Part shown: piece by piece, positions 21,247 through 31,409 of the stretch
Layout: each line of letters begins with the position of its first letter
Numbering within the stretch: the stretch's first letter is position 1
Source of the DNA: Panopea generosa
Taxonomy: Eukaryota; Mollusca; Bivalvia; Adapedonta; Hiatellidae
Direction: 5' to 3'
Assembly: GCA_029582155.1 (NCBI GenBank)
Contig: CM055902.1
Location: 18,797,248 to 18,861,247 of the forward strand
DNA length: 64,000 bases
Notes under the pieces: model-generated
The model's input: the letters and a program-made list of their open reading frames with translations, nothing else
Told to the model about the DNA's origin: nothing
Database searches by the model: none
Program-made: the position numbers and the translations under genes

Positions 21247-21320
21247 GTCACAGGATTCGAATCCTGATCGTCCGCATCATAATCCAGAGATAAGACCACT
21301 ACGCCCTGTAGGACTATCAC
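21247..21320 (-). mobile_element. tRNA-like sequence, probably a SINE head or tRNA relic
   Basis: Minus strand: GGCGTAGTGGTCTTATC resembles an A box, and CAGGATTCGAATCCTG forms a T-arm-like hairpin with a B-box-like GATTCGAATCC. The anticodon stem and acceptor stem do not pair convincingly, so a functional tRNA is unlikely. Confidence 0.4.
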
Positions 21321-21689
21321 ACAATTTTTAGAACGTTTACGATTTCACACTGAGAATATGTTATTTTAAATCATTTACTTTATTCCAACTCAAGTATCAG
21401 GTCTAATTCAAATATCAGCGATAATAGCGAACTTCAATACATGTTTTTGACGATAAACAACGGTATTTTTCAGTAGACAAGATCCATATACAAGTTAATG
21501 TATTAAAAGTGCAGAAACAATGATAATTCCGCTTAAAGAGGCAATGACCTATCAGTCCGATACTTTTAGGATAAAATATTTAACACTGAATATTTAAATG
21601 TAATATATAAATAAAGTTATTTTATGCACTTTTTGTTAAGAAACATGTATTGTTTTCTGTTTCTGTAATGCGTGTTTTACAGTCAGAAT

Positions 21690-21860
21690 GTTCATGTCGA
21701 TTAAATCGCGTCCCGCGATAAATTCAATAGCATCAACTGTCCTAATTTCGATAATTTCCGAGCAAGTTGGTCGGAATGAATGCGCGCGCACACAAAATAT
21801 AAAGGACAAGACAATCGGCACGACAGTCGTGTCGATTATTTTTCTTATTGGCACGACGGA
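21690..21860. other. Small GC-rich island with a 25-bp near-perfect palindrome
   Basis: This stretch contains many CpG (ATCGCGTCCCGCG, ATGCGCGCGCACAC) in otherwise CpG-poor DNA. The palindrome at 21813-21837 is centred on ACGACAGTCGT, with arms differing at one symmetrical pair besides the centre. It could be a protein-binding site, a transposon end or a recent insertion. No reading frame stands out. Confidence 0.4.
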
Positions 21861-21869
21861 ATTATTTTA

Positions 21870-22615
21870 GTTTACATAGCACATAAGTGAGGAGAAATAA
21901 CAATTGAGGGAATCAATATTAGACAAAACATGGAAGGAGTAAACAAAAAGAACATAGACAAGACATGACCATACACGCAACCATAAAATCAAAAGACAAA
22001 ATAGACTAATACAACATGCAGCAGACAAGACAACACAATACAACCCCTCTGACAATACCAGTAAGGCTGCCATATGAAGACATCAGAATAACACAAATTG
22101 TCCAAGGCATAATAGGGATTTTAGTAATACATCGCTGACATACGCTTTATTAAGAGCAATAACTATTTGGTAAATTGTACGACTGCAGTTAGGTTTTTAT
22201 TGGAAACAAATTATGGAAATACAACATCATGGTCTCTAAAACATATGCAAGCTTTTATTGAGAGCATGCTTTTTATATACAGCATCTAACTAAATCACCA
22301 GCATCATATGCACAGTATTTCCATGGAAAACAATTAGGTTGTGCGGGCAGCATATTTTACAACCTGGTTCCGGAACATGTTAAAACATCTGATTGGTGCA
22401 TTATATAACAATGTAGAGAAAGCGTCAAATTTCGAAGTTATGCAGATACTTGGAAAAATGAGTGTTGATATTATGTCCCTCGCAGTCATATCCAAATTTC
22501 GTTAGGACCAACTTGTTAACATCCGGATGGAAGCTCGTGTCAGCATTGAGAGTAGAAGAGAGCAGAAGTAAGAAACACTGTATAAAAGAAAGAAACAGTA
22601 GAAAACGAGCACAAC
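21870..22615. other. No clear gene; possible faint retroelement C-terminus
   Basis: A plus-strand stretch at 22340-22400 reads CAGSIFYNLVPEHVKTSD, loosely like the C-terminal tail of jockey-type reverse transcriptases (...LWN.LP..IK). It is short and without supporting blocks, so I treat it as uncertain. Hydrophobic minus-strand frames at 21867-22073 have no recognisable domain. Confidence 0.2.
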
Positions 22616-22617
22616 AA

Positions 22618-22682
22618 TTTCTCTCCCTTTCGTTCTTTCTTCCTCTCTATCTCTCTTCTCTATCTCTTTCTCTTTCTCTTTT
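22618..22682 (+). repeat. CT-rich polypyrimidine tract
   Basis: About 65 nt of almost pure C and T (CTCTCTATCTCTCTTCTC and TTTCTCTTTCTCTTTT). It could mimic a splice acceptor tract on the plus strand, but no exon follows. Copy 2 at 56410-56474 differs by a few T. Confidence 0.8.
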
Positions 22683-22879
22683 CATTTATGTTTGTCACAT
22701 ATCAACCATTGTTTCCTATGAAATCCAACAATTAATTTATATATTTTATAACACTCATGATAATAATGATATTACAACCATGATCGTCTTTGATTGTATG
22801 CCGATTCACCGAACCTTTATATTAATTCGCGTATTTAAAATTGAAATTATAACTCCCAAATAACAAAAAAACATGCCTT

Positions 22880-23000
22880 ACAGTAAGGTTATAATGTATT
22901 CAGGTACGTGTATATTCAATGTTGAGTATTTTGAATAATATACAGTAGCATCTTGTAGTTTAAATATGTAATTATAACAGTAATCATGTTATATAGTTTT
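22880..23000 (-). repeat. Fragment of the recurrent unit (distal part only)
   Basis: AAGGTTATAATGTATTCAGGTACG, TATATTCAATG and AGTTTAAATATGTAATTATAACAG match the distal end of U1 (4223-4310) and U5 (24750-24850). The micro-exon part is absent here. Confidence 0.55.
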
Positions 23001-23039
23001 GAAAAAAAAATCATAAATGGATAAACAATAGAATTTTCC

Positions 23040-24000
23040 GTTTCCCATACTTTTCCTGTGTAAAACTCCCCTAACAGGGCCCTATCAATTCAAGCCCATT
23101 TATTTGTAAAATTTTAAACCCATATTATTAGGGATGTCAACATGTATATCAAATATGAACACCTTTGACTGACCGGTTCTTGCGATGAGATTTTGTAAAT
23201 GTTTTATTTTAACTCTTTTGTGACCCACAAATTTTATATTCCATGACTAAATACTGCTTCAAATCTCAAATTGAAAAATAACGTTAACCAATGAATGGAA
23301 AAATGAGAATTTTCTGTGTTTCACACAGTTTCCCTATGTAAACGCTTAAGTCCTCTTACAGAGTCACTATGAATATCATTCCCTTAATTATTATCTTCAT
23401 TCAAACTCTACACTTAGGGATAATTCCAAATGTGAACAGATTTGACTGACCGTTCTTCAGAAAATTATTTTTGTCATTCCGATTTTTTATCAATTTTGGG
23501 GCCTCTTCTGACCCCTTAAGATAGTGAAACCCAGTATTTTTTACAAATCTGAACCTCCTTGATCATACAATGCTTCGGTGAAAATATAGACAAAATCAGT
23601 TCCATTTTAAAAATATATATTTATATTTATCATAATGACGCGTGTCCCCTACTTTAATACTCTGTGTGGGGTCATTCTCAACTCCAGGGACACTATTTGT
23701 ACAAATAATATAACTGTAGTTGGTTATCATTACTACATAAATATTTTCAAAATCTGTTTGGCGGTTCATGAGAAGAAGATTTTTAAGTTTTTAACATTTT
23801 TAGTATAGGTGGCCATCTTGAATTTCTGATGGAAAAAAAATCTTCTGTATACTCTCCTATACAATAGAAACATCCATGTGAAGATTGAGTTTAACTGGCC
23901 TAGTGGTTTGTTTCAGAGAAAGTGCTGTAAACGGACGACAGACGACGGACGACTGAAAACGAGCGTCGCATAAGCCCTTCCGGTCTTTGACCAATAGAAC
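23040..24000 (+). repeat. Long dispersed repeat with GGGGCC modules and ACGGACGAC tail
   Basis: Repeated modules include CTAACAGGGCCC, TGACTGACCGGTTCTT and GGGGCCTCTTCTGACCCC; then GTTTAACTGGCCTAGTGGTTTG leads into AAACGGACGACAGACGACGGACGAC, GCGTCGCATAAGCCC and TTTGACCAATAGAAC. Tails of the form ACGGACGAC...GCATAAGC are widespread in bivalve genomes on short non-autonomous elements. No coding sequence. Confidence 0.6.
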
Positions 24001-24135
24001 TAATAAATAAAAATCAATCTGGTTCATGATCCTTGTTTAAGGTAGTTTGAATATATTCCAATGATCAATTAATTTAACAAAGGAAATACATCCAAGGACT
24101 TAGACTTAGAATTTACATAAAAGAAAAATACTAAC

Positions 24136-24151
24136 CATCTGCAGAGATAGG
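24136..24151 (-). pseudogene. Decayed micro-exon site, donor only
   Basis: The donor reads GTTAGTATTTTT on the minus strand and is usable by consensus. The acceptor AG expected after AACATTTTTG is missing, and the insert is reduced to about CCTATCTCTGCAGATG. The internal CAG would leave only a 3-nt exon, so this is most likely dead. Confidence 0.25.
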
Positions 24152-24228
24152 CAAAAATGTTAAAACAACTTCATTACTCGTGATTCACTGGTTTAAATAA
24201 CACAACAGCCAGCATTTTTTTTAAAGTG

Positions 24229-24460
24229 TTCCTCCGTGGCCGAGTGGTTTAAGGCGCCGTCTCAAGATCACTTACCACTCACCCCTAAAGTCGTAGGTTC
24301 GATCCCACTCGCTTCAAAAAGATATTGTGAGAAAGTTTCCAGTTACTTACGAAAGGACGGTGGTTCTACTCAGTCCTGACTCAGTCTGAGGTCTTCCGCA
24401 ACCAGTAAACTGGATATGCCATAATTAACCTGAAATGTGTTACCGTTGAAGTCCAATTCA
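24229..24460 (+). mobile_element. tRNA-Leu/Ser-like SINE with molluscan-type body
   Basis: The head has TGGCCGAGTGGTTTAAGGCG as A box and, in copy 2, the canonical B box GGTTCGATTCC; copy 1 has lost one T there. The A box type matches class II tRNAs (Leu/Ser), and CTCAAGA in the anticodon position suggests a Leu-CAA ancestor, but anticodon and acceptor stems do not pair. The body has GTTTCCAGTTACTTACGAAAGG, GGTGGTTCTACTCAG, TCTTCCGCAACCAGTAAACTGG and a worn CCATAATTAACCTGAAATGTGTT. This resembles the conserved SINE body common in molluscs (GGTTCTACTC...CACCAATAAAACTG...). I do not assign a named family. Confidence 0.65.
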
Positions 24461-24889
24461 TGGTATAAGAAAGATATTATCCAAAAACAGAACACATATG
24501 AAAAATAACTCCCTATTAGCAAAAGAAACTACTTAACCACTAGGTCCAATTATAAGCAACCTTGTGTAGACAGCTTACTATAAAATTAACTTCATACTGG
24601 GTTACTTAACAGCCCATAATCTACCCCATGGCACTTAACATTTGCTTATTATTAAAACTGTTCAATTAACGTTGTTTCCTGTTACTGTTAATGCCAAATT
24701 TAAATGTATACATGCTCGTATAAAAACATCTTTTTCTCTTTTCTTACTGTAAGGTTATAACGCATTCAAGTACGAGTATATTCAATGATGCATATTTTGA
24801 ATAGCATAAGGTAGCATCGTTTAGTTTAAATCTGTAATTATAATTGTTATCATGTAATATATATTTAATTTAACTAATGATAACCTAAA

Positions 24890-25130
24890 CCAGCATAACC
24901 TGTCTTAAAAGCAAGTTAAATCTGACTAAGAAACTGTTACGATAATACACCTGTGTACAGCCGCATTTAAAACTAAAAAATATGTTAACCTATTTTACAG
25001 GAGAAATGCTCAATTGTTTTATTTCTTCATCTCTTTTAATATAATAACAATGTGTAGACACTGCGTGAAAAAGCAAACGAATTAAAATAACATAATAAAT
25101 TGATCTTTAAAATCTTTTCATTATTTTTTT
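24890..25130. repeat. Unit downstream segment, diverged
   Basis: CATAACCTGTCTTAAAAGCAA, CTGACTAAGAAACTG, GTACAGCCGCATTTAAAA and GTGTAGACACTGCGTGAAAAA align with 15210-15380 and 7620-7790. No gene. Confidence 0.55.
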
Positions 25131-25249
25131 AATAAACAATTTAGATTAAAAGCTTTGCCATTCAATCATTTGCAAATTCAAATTTAATTAATAAGACATA
25201 CTTGTGTCGATTTTTATATTTGGTTGACTTGTCTACTTTTGTATATGGT

Positions 25250-25910
25250 GCCATAGTTCTGACAGTCTGGTAGTCAGGTAGTCACTTCATTATGTCGACA
25301 TCACGAACGTGACTAAATGTGTAAATCTAATGTGACTAAAGAGGCGTCCTGTCACTAACTTCTTAGTTAATGATAATCAACTGGAAACGTCAACTTATTC
25401 AATATGGATTGACCTGCATCAACGAGGGGAAATACTTATATAGTTAGCCCATTAACCCTGATGTCGATACCAGGAGGCTGATGTCAACATCAGTAACTAA
25501 GACCTCTAGATTGATAGTCGGACACGCTACCGGCTGAGCTAACCAGTTCAACACAATATCATTTAATATACACAATTTCATCAAATGTATTCAAAAAAAC
25601 TAAAGTTATTAAACCGAAACCTTTTTCAGTGACGTTAACCTTGATCGGATTAACCAAGCAGAATTCCATATAATGCTAGTACTTTATACACACAATTTCA
25701 TCAAATATCTTAACGAAAATTAATAAGAGTTATTGAACGGAAACAGTTGTATATATTTTAGTACGATGAATTCAATATGAAGCAAGCTCTAGTAATAAAC
25801 AACATTTTGTTCCATTGTGAAATAATTAGCTTAATATGTTTATTTTGGGTTATTGACCGGGTGTTGTTTAAAATGAAATGTTTAATATTATAAATAAACA
25901 TCCATAACTC
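25250..25910. repeat. Dispersed repeat copy, related to 15700-16340
   Basis: It carries the A-box half of the second-family tRNA-like head at 25501-25550 (minus strand TTAGCTCAGCCGGTAGCG) and a short internal repeat, ACACAATTTCATCAAAT, at 25567 and 25692. The distal landmark ATTGACCGGGTGTTGTTTAAAATG matches 16300-16325. Confidence 0.55.
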
Positions 25911-26529
25911 ACAAGGTCTAGTAATATCTAACATTTAATTAAGTTTATAGAACTCTTTTTAAACGGCTTCTGTGATTGGCCTTCATAGAAAAAAGAACGT
26001 ATATTTAACATGTTTTGTTTTTTAACATGTAAAAGTTTTATTTCTCTTACTAAATATGTTATTATACTTTTGGCATAAATATGCATTTCATTAATTATAT
26101 ACTTATCTGTAAGGTTTGTGAAGGTATGGTTCACAAACCTATGACGGGGTAAATCACTGGATCACCAATAATTTAGGGGTTTAAATCAAAAATAATAAAA
26201 AAAATAAATTTTAATTTGCATATATATCTTAAAAGAGTTAGGTAACGACAGTTGGAGTTAATGAGAGAGCGCTGATTAGTATACATTTAGCTATTAAATG
26301 TTCATAAAATTTGAATCGCAGAGTTAAATTTCAATACCATGCAAAATTTAAGTAACTAGGACAACGTTTGTTCGAGTTGAGCGGGTTTAACATGTGGTAT
26401 GTCGATGCTGACATTGACGATGGGTGATTACAAAAATAAACTTATTTAAACACCTAACGTTAACTTTATTTATTTATTTTAATTCGATTGTGAAACACGC
26501 TATGCCAGTCGTGATCGATGTATCATGGG

Positions 26530-26653
26530 TAGAACCAGTACTAAGCATAAGCTCAAGATCAAGGACACCACAAATAGCCGTAAAGCAGAATCGAACGCAC
26601 GACCCTCCAATCATGGGCCCGATTCTCAACCACTGGACCAAGACTCCACGTAG
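26530..26653 (-). mobile_element. tRNA-derived SINE with CORE-like body
   Basis: Minus strand: GGTCCAGTGGTTGAGAATCGG (A-box region), GGGTCGTGCGTTCGATTCTG (B box CGTTCGATTC), then GGCTATTTGTGGTGTCCTTG and AGTACTGGTTCTACCCATG. The order matches the SINE at 14915-15064. Frames crossing it on both strands are translations of the SINE, not genes. Confidence 0.6.
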
Positions 26654-26792
26654 TTCATTCTCAACTCTTAAAATAACAATTAGCAAGCACCTAAAAATAA
26701 CGTACAATACAATGATTATACCGACACACAGTAAGATGATGAAAGAATAGTAAATGATCACTATTGCAACACATAATAGATTACCCTCTTAC

Positions 26793-26822
26793 CTGGTACT
26801 GAAGTGTTCCATCTATTTCTGT
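26793..26822 (-). CDS. Candidate micro-exon, 30 nt, both splice sites intact
   Basis: Minus strand: acceptor TTTATATTTTATAG, a 30-nt insert, donor GTAAGAGG. Phase 1-1 reads RNRWNTSVP plus split codons, phase 0 reads TEIDGTLQYQ, and the third phase has a stop. The surrounding sequence is not clearly part of the recurrent unit, so it supports the model independently but could also be chance. The copy at 60600-60629 has the same sequence. Confidence 0.3.
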
Positions 26823-26889
26823 CTATAAAATATAAACAAAGACTGTAAAATAACAGTCCTCTGTGAAACATGAAAAAAAAAGTGAAATA

Positions 26890-27505
26890 TTTCTTTTAGA
26901 ATTTGATAATACCCTCAAATTCCAAAGTCACAAAAAAGTACACATTTAATTTTTTTTTTTCTTTAATTTTTTCTATTTAGTTTTGTTCAAAACACTTAAC
27001 GCAAGATAATTTAAAAACGTCTAAATAACGTCAATTAAAAATGTTATAAACGTCAACCTTAATAGTAAAATTTATCTTTAAATCAGTGTGAAGTTTTTTT
27101 TAGATAAGGCTGTATAATTAAGCATACAGTCGCCTAACGTGAACAGTACCGAATCTTTGAAATGACGTGAAGACGGTGTATATTGTACTCATTTATTTTT
27201 TGTTGTTTCATCGACTAAATCATACTTGACCAAAAGTTACATATTGTTTTTAAAAAAATTAGGACTAAATTGAAAAAAAGTTTTACATTATGCTCTAATA
27301 AATATTTTATGATTGAAAAATTTTGAAATTTAAAAATTGATTATTGAAATAAATCGTTTATGAATGAATTATAAATGCGAGAGCAATTGTCGGCAACATT
27401 GTTATTTTGTTGTTTTTTTCTACAACATAAAAGTGTGCGTTTAAATGTACTGAGTGTTTAAAATAATCAAACTCAACTCAGTTATTGTCATTAGAGTTTA
27501 TGGTA
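26890..27505. repeat. Dispersed repeat copy, related to 18760-19930
   Basis: Shorter relative of the 18.8-kb repeat with the same landmark order, including AACGTCTAAATAACGTCAATTAAAAA and CCTAACGTGAACAGTACCGAATCTTT. No coding sequence. Confidence 0.6.
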
Positions 27506-28590
27506 TTGTCTTTAGCATAAGCTGCCAATGGTGATAGAAGGACACATCTTATATGTGTTTTAAATCCAATGAAGCCCATGACAACTCACGAAAATGCTTG
27601 TCGTTCATATTTCTTCATATGAATGCTCGACGACGATCAAAATATCGAAGTAGCACATTTCAAAATGGAAGGGGGTATTCATTAAGCTAAGGTGGAGGTG
27701 AGGGGTTGGGGTATTGTAGAGTTACCCCCCTTTGAAAATCTGCAGATATAAGCTGAATTTCTATTTATAAATCATATTAGAAAAAAAATAAGTTGCATGA
27801 GTAGTTCAATTAATAAGGTTTCAATATATATGTCTATTTCATTTGACAAACTTATCATGCTATTGATCTAGTGTGAGATTGTGTCTCTAGTACACAGGTT
27901 GGCACATTTCGATGTAAAGCAATATTTAATTTAACCCACGTATTAATTACGTTAAACACATGTTCTATGACAAGTTTATTGAATTAGTATTTTATAAGTT
28001 AATGATAATATTAAATATGTAGTGAACTGCAACCTGCGTTAGACAGGTTTTGCATATTATTGATATATAAGAATTATATTATAATTTTATGTTGAATGCT
28101 GTACTTATGAATGTCGTCATCAATAACGGGGTTTGTATTATCAATGTACATTAATATGCTGAATATTATCAAAACGATAGGTAATCTCAGAATAATTTTT
28201 GTTAGCGTATTTTAAGTACATCGTTTTACACACATTTTAACCAAATATGCTAGTTTATGTGGTCTGAATAACTGGGTCAGCTAGTACATTATAGCCACGT
28301 ATATCGTCAGATAGTACAGGTTTGTCAAACTTATCGCTAGATAGATAGGGATAAAACATTTTAATATATTTTTACATATTCATTTTTGGATTAAAGAATA
28401 AGTCATTTTGACTTGATTTCATAAAATTTCGCTGAGTAAACAGCATTTTAGAAAAAAGTAAAGGGGTTTATTGTTGAAAAACTAACCATATTTTTCATGT
28501 AGCCTTTCAGTACATTTTGAATAGTACGATGTCTGAGTGACTGGTTAATTTACGGGTTTGTTGAGGATTCACCTTTGGTATGTGGTTATT
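27506..28590. other. No gene seen
   Basis: AT-rich sequence without recognisable repeats, apart from a GGTGGAGGTGAGGGGTTGGGG stretch and a C run (6 in copy 1, about 16 in copy 2). No reading frame above about 60 codons has a coding signature. Confidence 0.45.
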
Positions 28591-28594
28591 TTCG

Positions 28595-28650
28595 TATATA
28601 TAAACACGTGTGATTACTACTATTTCGGTCAGTTAGCAAATTCCACCATG
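28595..28650 (+). promoter_or_regulatory. TATA plus initiator-like promoter
   Basis: TATATATAAA at 28595-28604 is followed, about 30 bp downstream of the TATA start, by TCAGTT (28629-28634), which matches the arthropod-type initiator, and then by CCACCATG at 28644-28650, a good translation start context. The first frame is only eight codons (MRKRCDKE), so the RNA would be noncoding or use a later start. Both copies keep all three elements at the same spacing. This is inference from consensus only. Confidence 0.35.
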
Positions 28651-28757
28651 CGGAAACGTTGTGATAAGGAGTGAAAACAGCATTATAACTTAACCACAGC
28701 ATATGGTATCTGAGTGCGTACTTTATATATTATGGTTTCTACAGTTGTGAAATTTAA

Positions 28758-28940
28758 ATGTCCGATAGCTATATTTCAACAAAATCAGATTTATATAAAT
28801 TTTGTATAAATTGTTGGTATATATTCAGACTAGAATGTAGTCAATTTAATTTCATATCCGCAGAATTGAGAGTTGATTTAGGATATAGGTCGAGGAATCC
28901 GGGAACGTACTTTGAGATGCTTATATTGTGTTTACAATGA
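28758..28940 (+). CDS. Unrecognised 60-codon frame downstream of the promoter
   Basis: It begins MSDSYISTKSDLYKF and ends FEMLILCLQ. It is the same in both 33.8-kb copies, but those are near-identical everywhere, so conservation says little. A donor-like AAATGTAAGATATG lies just after its stop, which would fit the frame being part of a first exon. No domain, signal peptide or membrane segment is clear. Weak. Confidence 0.15.
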   Translation: MSDSYISTKSDLYKFCINCWYIFRLECSQFNFISAELRVDLGYRSRNPGTYFEMLILCLQ

Positions 28941-29133
28941 AGTATTTCAAATGTAAGATATGTGTAATTAAATTGTGTTTATTCTGTTGTTGTTATTTTA
29001 TGGCAAAGCAAATAAATACAGAAATTGTCCGTCAGTGTTTAAATTGTATAATGTGGAACTACGTAGAGATGCATATGCTACCATGAGATTTCATAGACTG
29101 AGATATATGAATGTCATTCATTAACGTTGCAGA

Positions 29134-29383
29134 GCAGTTTGTATCGCGACATCAGTTAAACACTAGTGAGTAGCAGTTTGAATCGCAACATCAGTTAAAC
29201 ACTAGTGAGTAGCAGTTTGTATCGCGACATCAGTTAAACACTAGTGCGTAGCAGTATCAGTTAAACACTAGTGAGTAGCAGTTTGAATCGTGACATCAGT
29301 TAAACACTAGTGAGTAGCAGTTTGAATTACGACATCAGTTAAACACTAGTGAGTGCCAGTTTGAATCGCGACATCAGTTAAAC
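29134..29383 (+). repeat. 39-bp minisatellite, about 7 units
   Basis: The unit is ACATCAGTTAAACACTAG followed by TGAGTAGCAGTTTGAATCGCG. Variants include TTTGTATCGCG, TCGTGAC, TTACGAC, GTGCCAG and a short form in which GCGTAGCAGT joins directly to ATCAGTTAAAC. The unit has stops in the frames I checked. Copy 2 has about 12 units; see the expansion finding. Confidence 0.95.
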
Positions 29384-30108
29384 TGAAGCTTAGTTGTGTT
29401 GACACGTGAAATTATAGCATAAAACATTATTATACCTGTAATTATTTTTCATGTTGAATTAATCTCGTTAATTTGTATTTATTGTAAAATTGTATATTCA
29501 TAATTATATTTATGTAAAAATAAAAATGTTCTTTTTTGTACAGTTTATTCTACCCTAGTGAGTTGTCGGCCCTTGGTCATTTTGCTACAAACATTATTTA
29601 TTATAGAAATATGTAACTACGTAGATGTGCGTATGCATGTATATGCAGGTAGATCCGTATAGTTTCACCGTTTATTAATACATTTGATTATTATTAAAAC
29701 CCCAAACTTTTCTATAAAAAGAAACGGGAGGAGCCTAATTTCAAATGGTGGCACTTCCTTGCAACAATGTTGAATTGGGAGATGTTTTTTCTGTAAAACA
29801 TAGAAACAAAGTTGTCATTATTTTCAAAAAGAAGTGCAGTTGTAGGGACATATTTTGGCTTTATAAAAATGCCCTTTATTCACAAAAGCTCCCTGAAACA
29901 AAGTAATAGTAGTCCTTACAAAATTGAAATATCAAGGAAAATTTGCTAAATATTTGAATTTTGAACCCGTTTGACCCTTGTCACGAGGTGTAAACAGCAA
30001 CACTTGCTTGGGGATGTGTATACCCCACTTGTGAGGAGCCATGCAGTGTTTGATATCTCAGAGTAGAATAATGTGTTTGACTTTCAGTTTGTGAATTACA
30101 TGTTTGCA
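29384..30108. other. No gene seen
   Basis: AT-rich sequence with several poly-A signal-like AATAAA words near 29440-29530. No reading frame or RNA gene is supported. Copy 2 ends inside the counterpart of this stretch. Confidence 0.4.
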
Positions 30109-30612
30109 AAGATTAAAGCAACACATCCACGTTTGAACTTTAAAAAAAAAATTAATTGAGTTATGAGCACATTTCCCATACAAACATATGATCAATTAGC
30201 TGTATATGAGCCTATAAACACAATCCCGAACAAAATGATGCCCAAATTATAATGCGTGACTAACACTTTATAAAACAAGCGTGTAACTCACCCGAGTCAA
30301 AAAAAATTGTCAAAATGACTTTCAAGGGAGGTAAAGTACACTACGCACTAAAATGTGAAGTTTTTTAATACGATTCGCATAATTCAATTTGAAGCCAAGT
30401 TGGAATCCTCGGCAATTTAAAAATAATTTATAAAACGTTTGTCACGCTTTATAATTTGGACATCTTTTTTTATAATTCTAAAGCGTTCTGGATAGTGTTT
30501 GTTAGCACATATACAGCTCAGTGACCATATATTTATGTATGGGAAATGTGCTCACAACTCAATTGAAAAACTTTTTAAAAAAGTTTAAACGTGGATGTGT
30601 TGCTTTAATCTT
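30109..30612. mobile_element. Long palindrome, MITE or foldback-like element
   Basis: The left arm (about 30109-30285) contains AAGATTAAAGCAACACATCC, ACGTTTGAACTTT, GAGTTATGAGCACATTTCCC, AGCTGTATATGAGC and AAATTATAATGCGTGAC. The right arm (about 30425-30612) contains the complements in reverse order: GTCACGCTTTATAATTTGG, GCTCAGTGACC, GGGAAATGTGCTCACAACTC, AAACGTGGATGTGTTGC and TTTAATCTT. Arms of about 170 bp flank a loop of about 140 bp. No transposase is present. I could not fix a target-site duplication. The 65-codon frame at 30521-30718 lies largely within the right arm and is not a gene. Confidence 0.75.
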
Positions 30613-31405
30613 CATAATATTTCTGCCTTTTTCATATTACAAACAAATGATTATACATTGTAGTTTATGGCTTATCTCAGATATATGCATACATGCTTTT
30701 TTATTTGGATGCAAATAAGTAACCATTCACACTAACCTTGTTTGAACATTGTTCTGAATCCCATAATTCACAATAGCTTCCTTTTGGAAATAACTTTAAG
30801 TTTTGTTTTTTTAAGCAAATTAATGTCATTTTATTGTTTTTTACAGTTCTTATATCACAGCCTTCAATGAAAACCATTAAGTGCTATATAGGCGGCATTG
30901 GATGTTTGTGTATGAACCATGATAGGTTCAAAACACAACTTGGCATAATTTAGATCTTGGTTGGTTCAATATCCTTTGCTGTTTTTCCTTACATAATTAA
31001 GTAGGAACCAAACTCCTACATTTGAAAACAAATTCTAGTATTTTCTGTATCTAAGTTTTGGTAAATGACTGTTTCTTTGATTAGGAAATGAAAATTCACC
31101 TAGCCAAAACTGATGTTAAAATGTTATTAACGGACATGAATAATATCCATAACTGTTCTACAGGAATGTATTTATTTTCATCATCATAATCACTTCCCCC
31201 ATCTGTGCCTCAATGTTTGTCCTGAATGCCATCTGACAATAAATCTGATATTAACCTTAAATTGACTGTTTTGTAATAAAATAAATCGATAATAAATGTA
31301 ATGTTTTGCTCACTTTAATCAAATTTAAATAGCCTTCTGTCTCATGAAATTAGGTGGCTACTATTTTCATACAACTGGTGCAATGTTTATAGTTTACACC
31401 CCTTC
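30613..31405. other. No gene seen
   Basis: AT-rich, single-copy within this window. No repeat or reading frame is supported. Confidence 0.4.
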
Positions 31406-31409
31406 TTCC

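Larger units (their letters stand above)
24005..24880 (-). repeat. Recurrent micro-exon unit U5 interrupted by a SINE
   Basis: Unit landmarks are present up to GTTTAAATAACACAACAGCCAGC at 24215, then a tRNA-derived SINE is inserted (24229-24460), and the unit resumes with CTCCCTATTAGCAAAAGAAAC and CTATAAAATTAACTTCATACTGG. The insert site lies exactly between the micro-exon part and the distal part. Confidence 0.65.

Noticed and set aside
21247..21320. Functional tRNA gene on the minus strand
   Set aside because: Only the T-arm-like hairpin is convincing; the other stems fail.
22340..22400. Jockey-type retroelement C-terminus
   Set aside because: The resemblance rests on about 18 residues, and copy 2 breaks it with an extra base.
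24229..24320. Functional tRNA-Leu gene
   Set aside because: A and B boxes are present, but the anticodon and acceptor stems do not pair and a SINE body follows directly.
26424..26761. Two overlapping frames of about 100 codons on opposite strands
   Set aside because: Both cross the CORE-like SINE at 26530-26653 and reflect its sequence.
29134..29383. CRISPR-like array
   Set aside because: Units abut with no unique spacers and the context is eukaryotic; it is a minisatellite.
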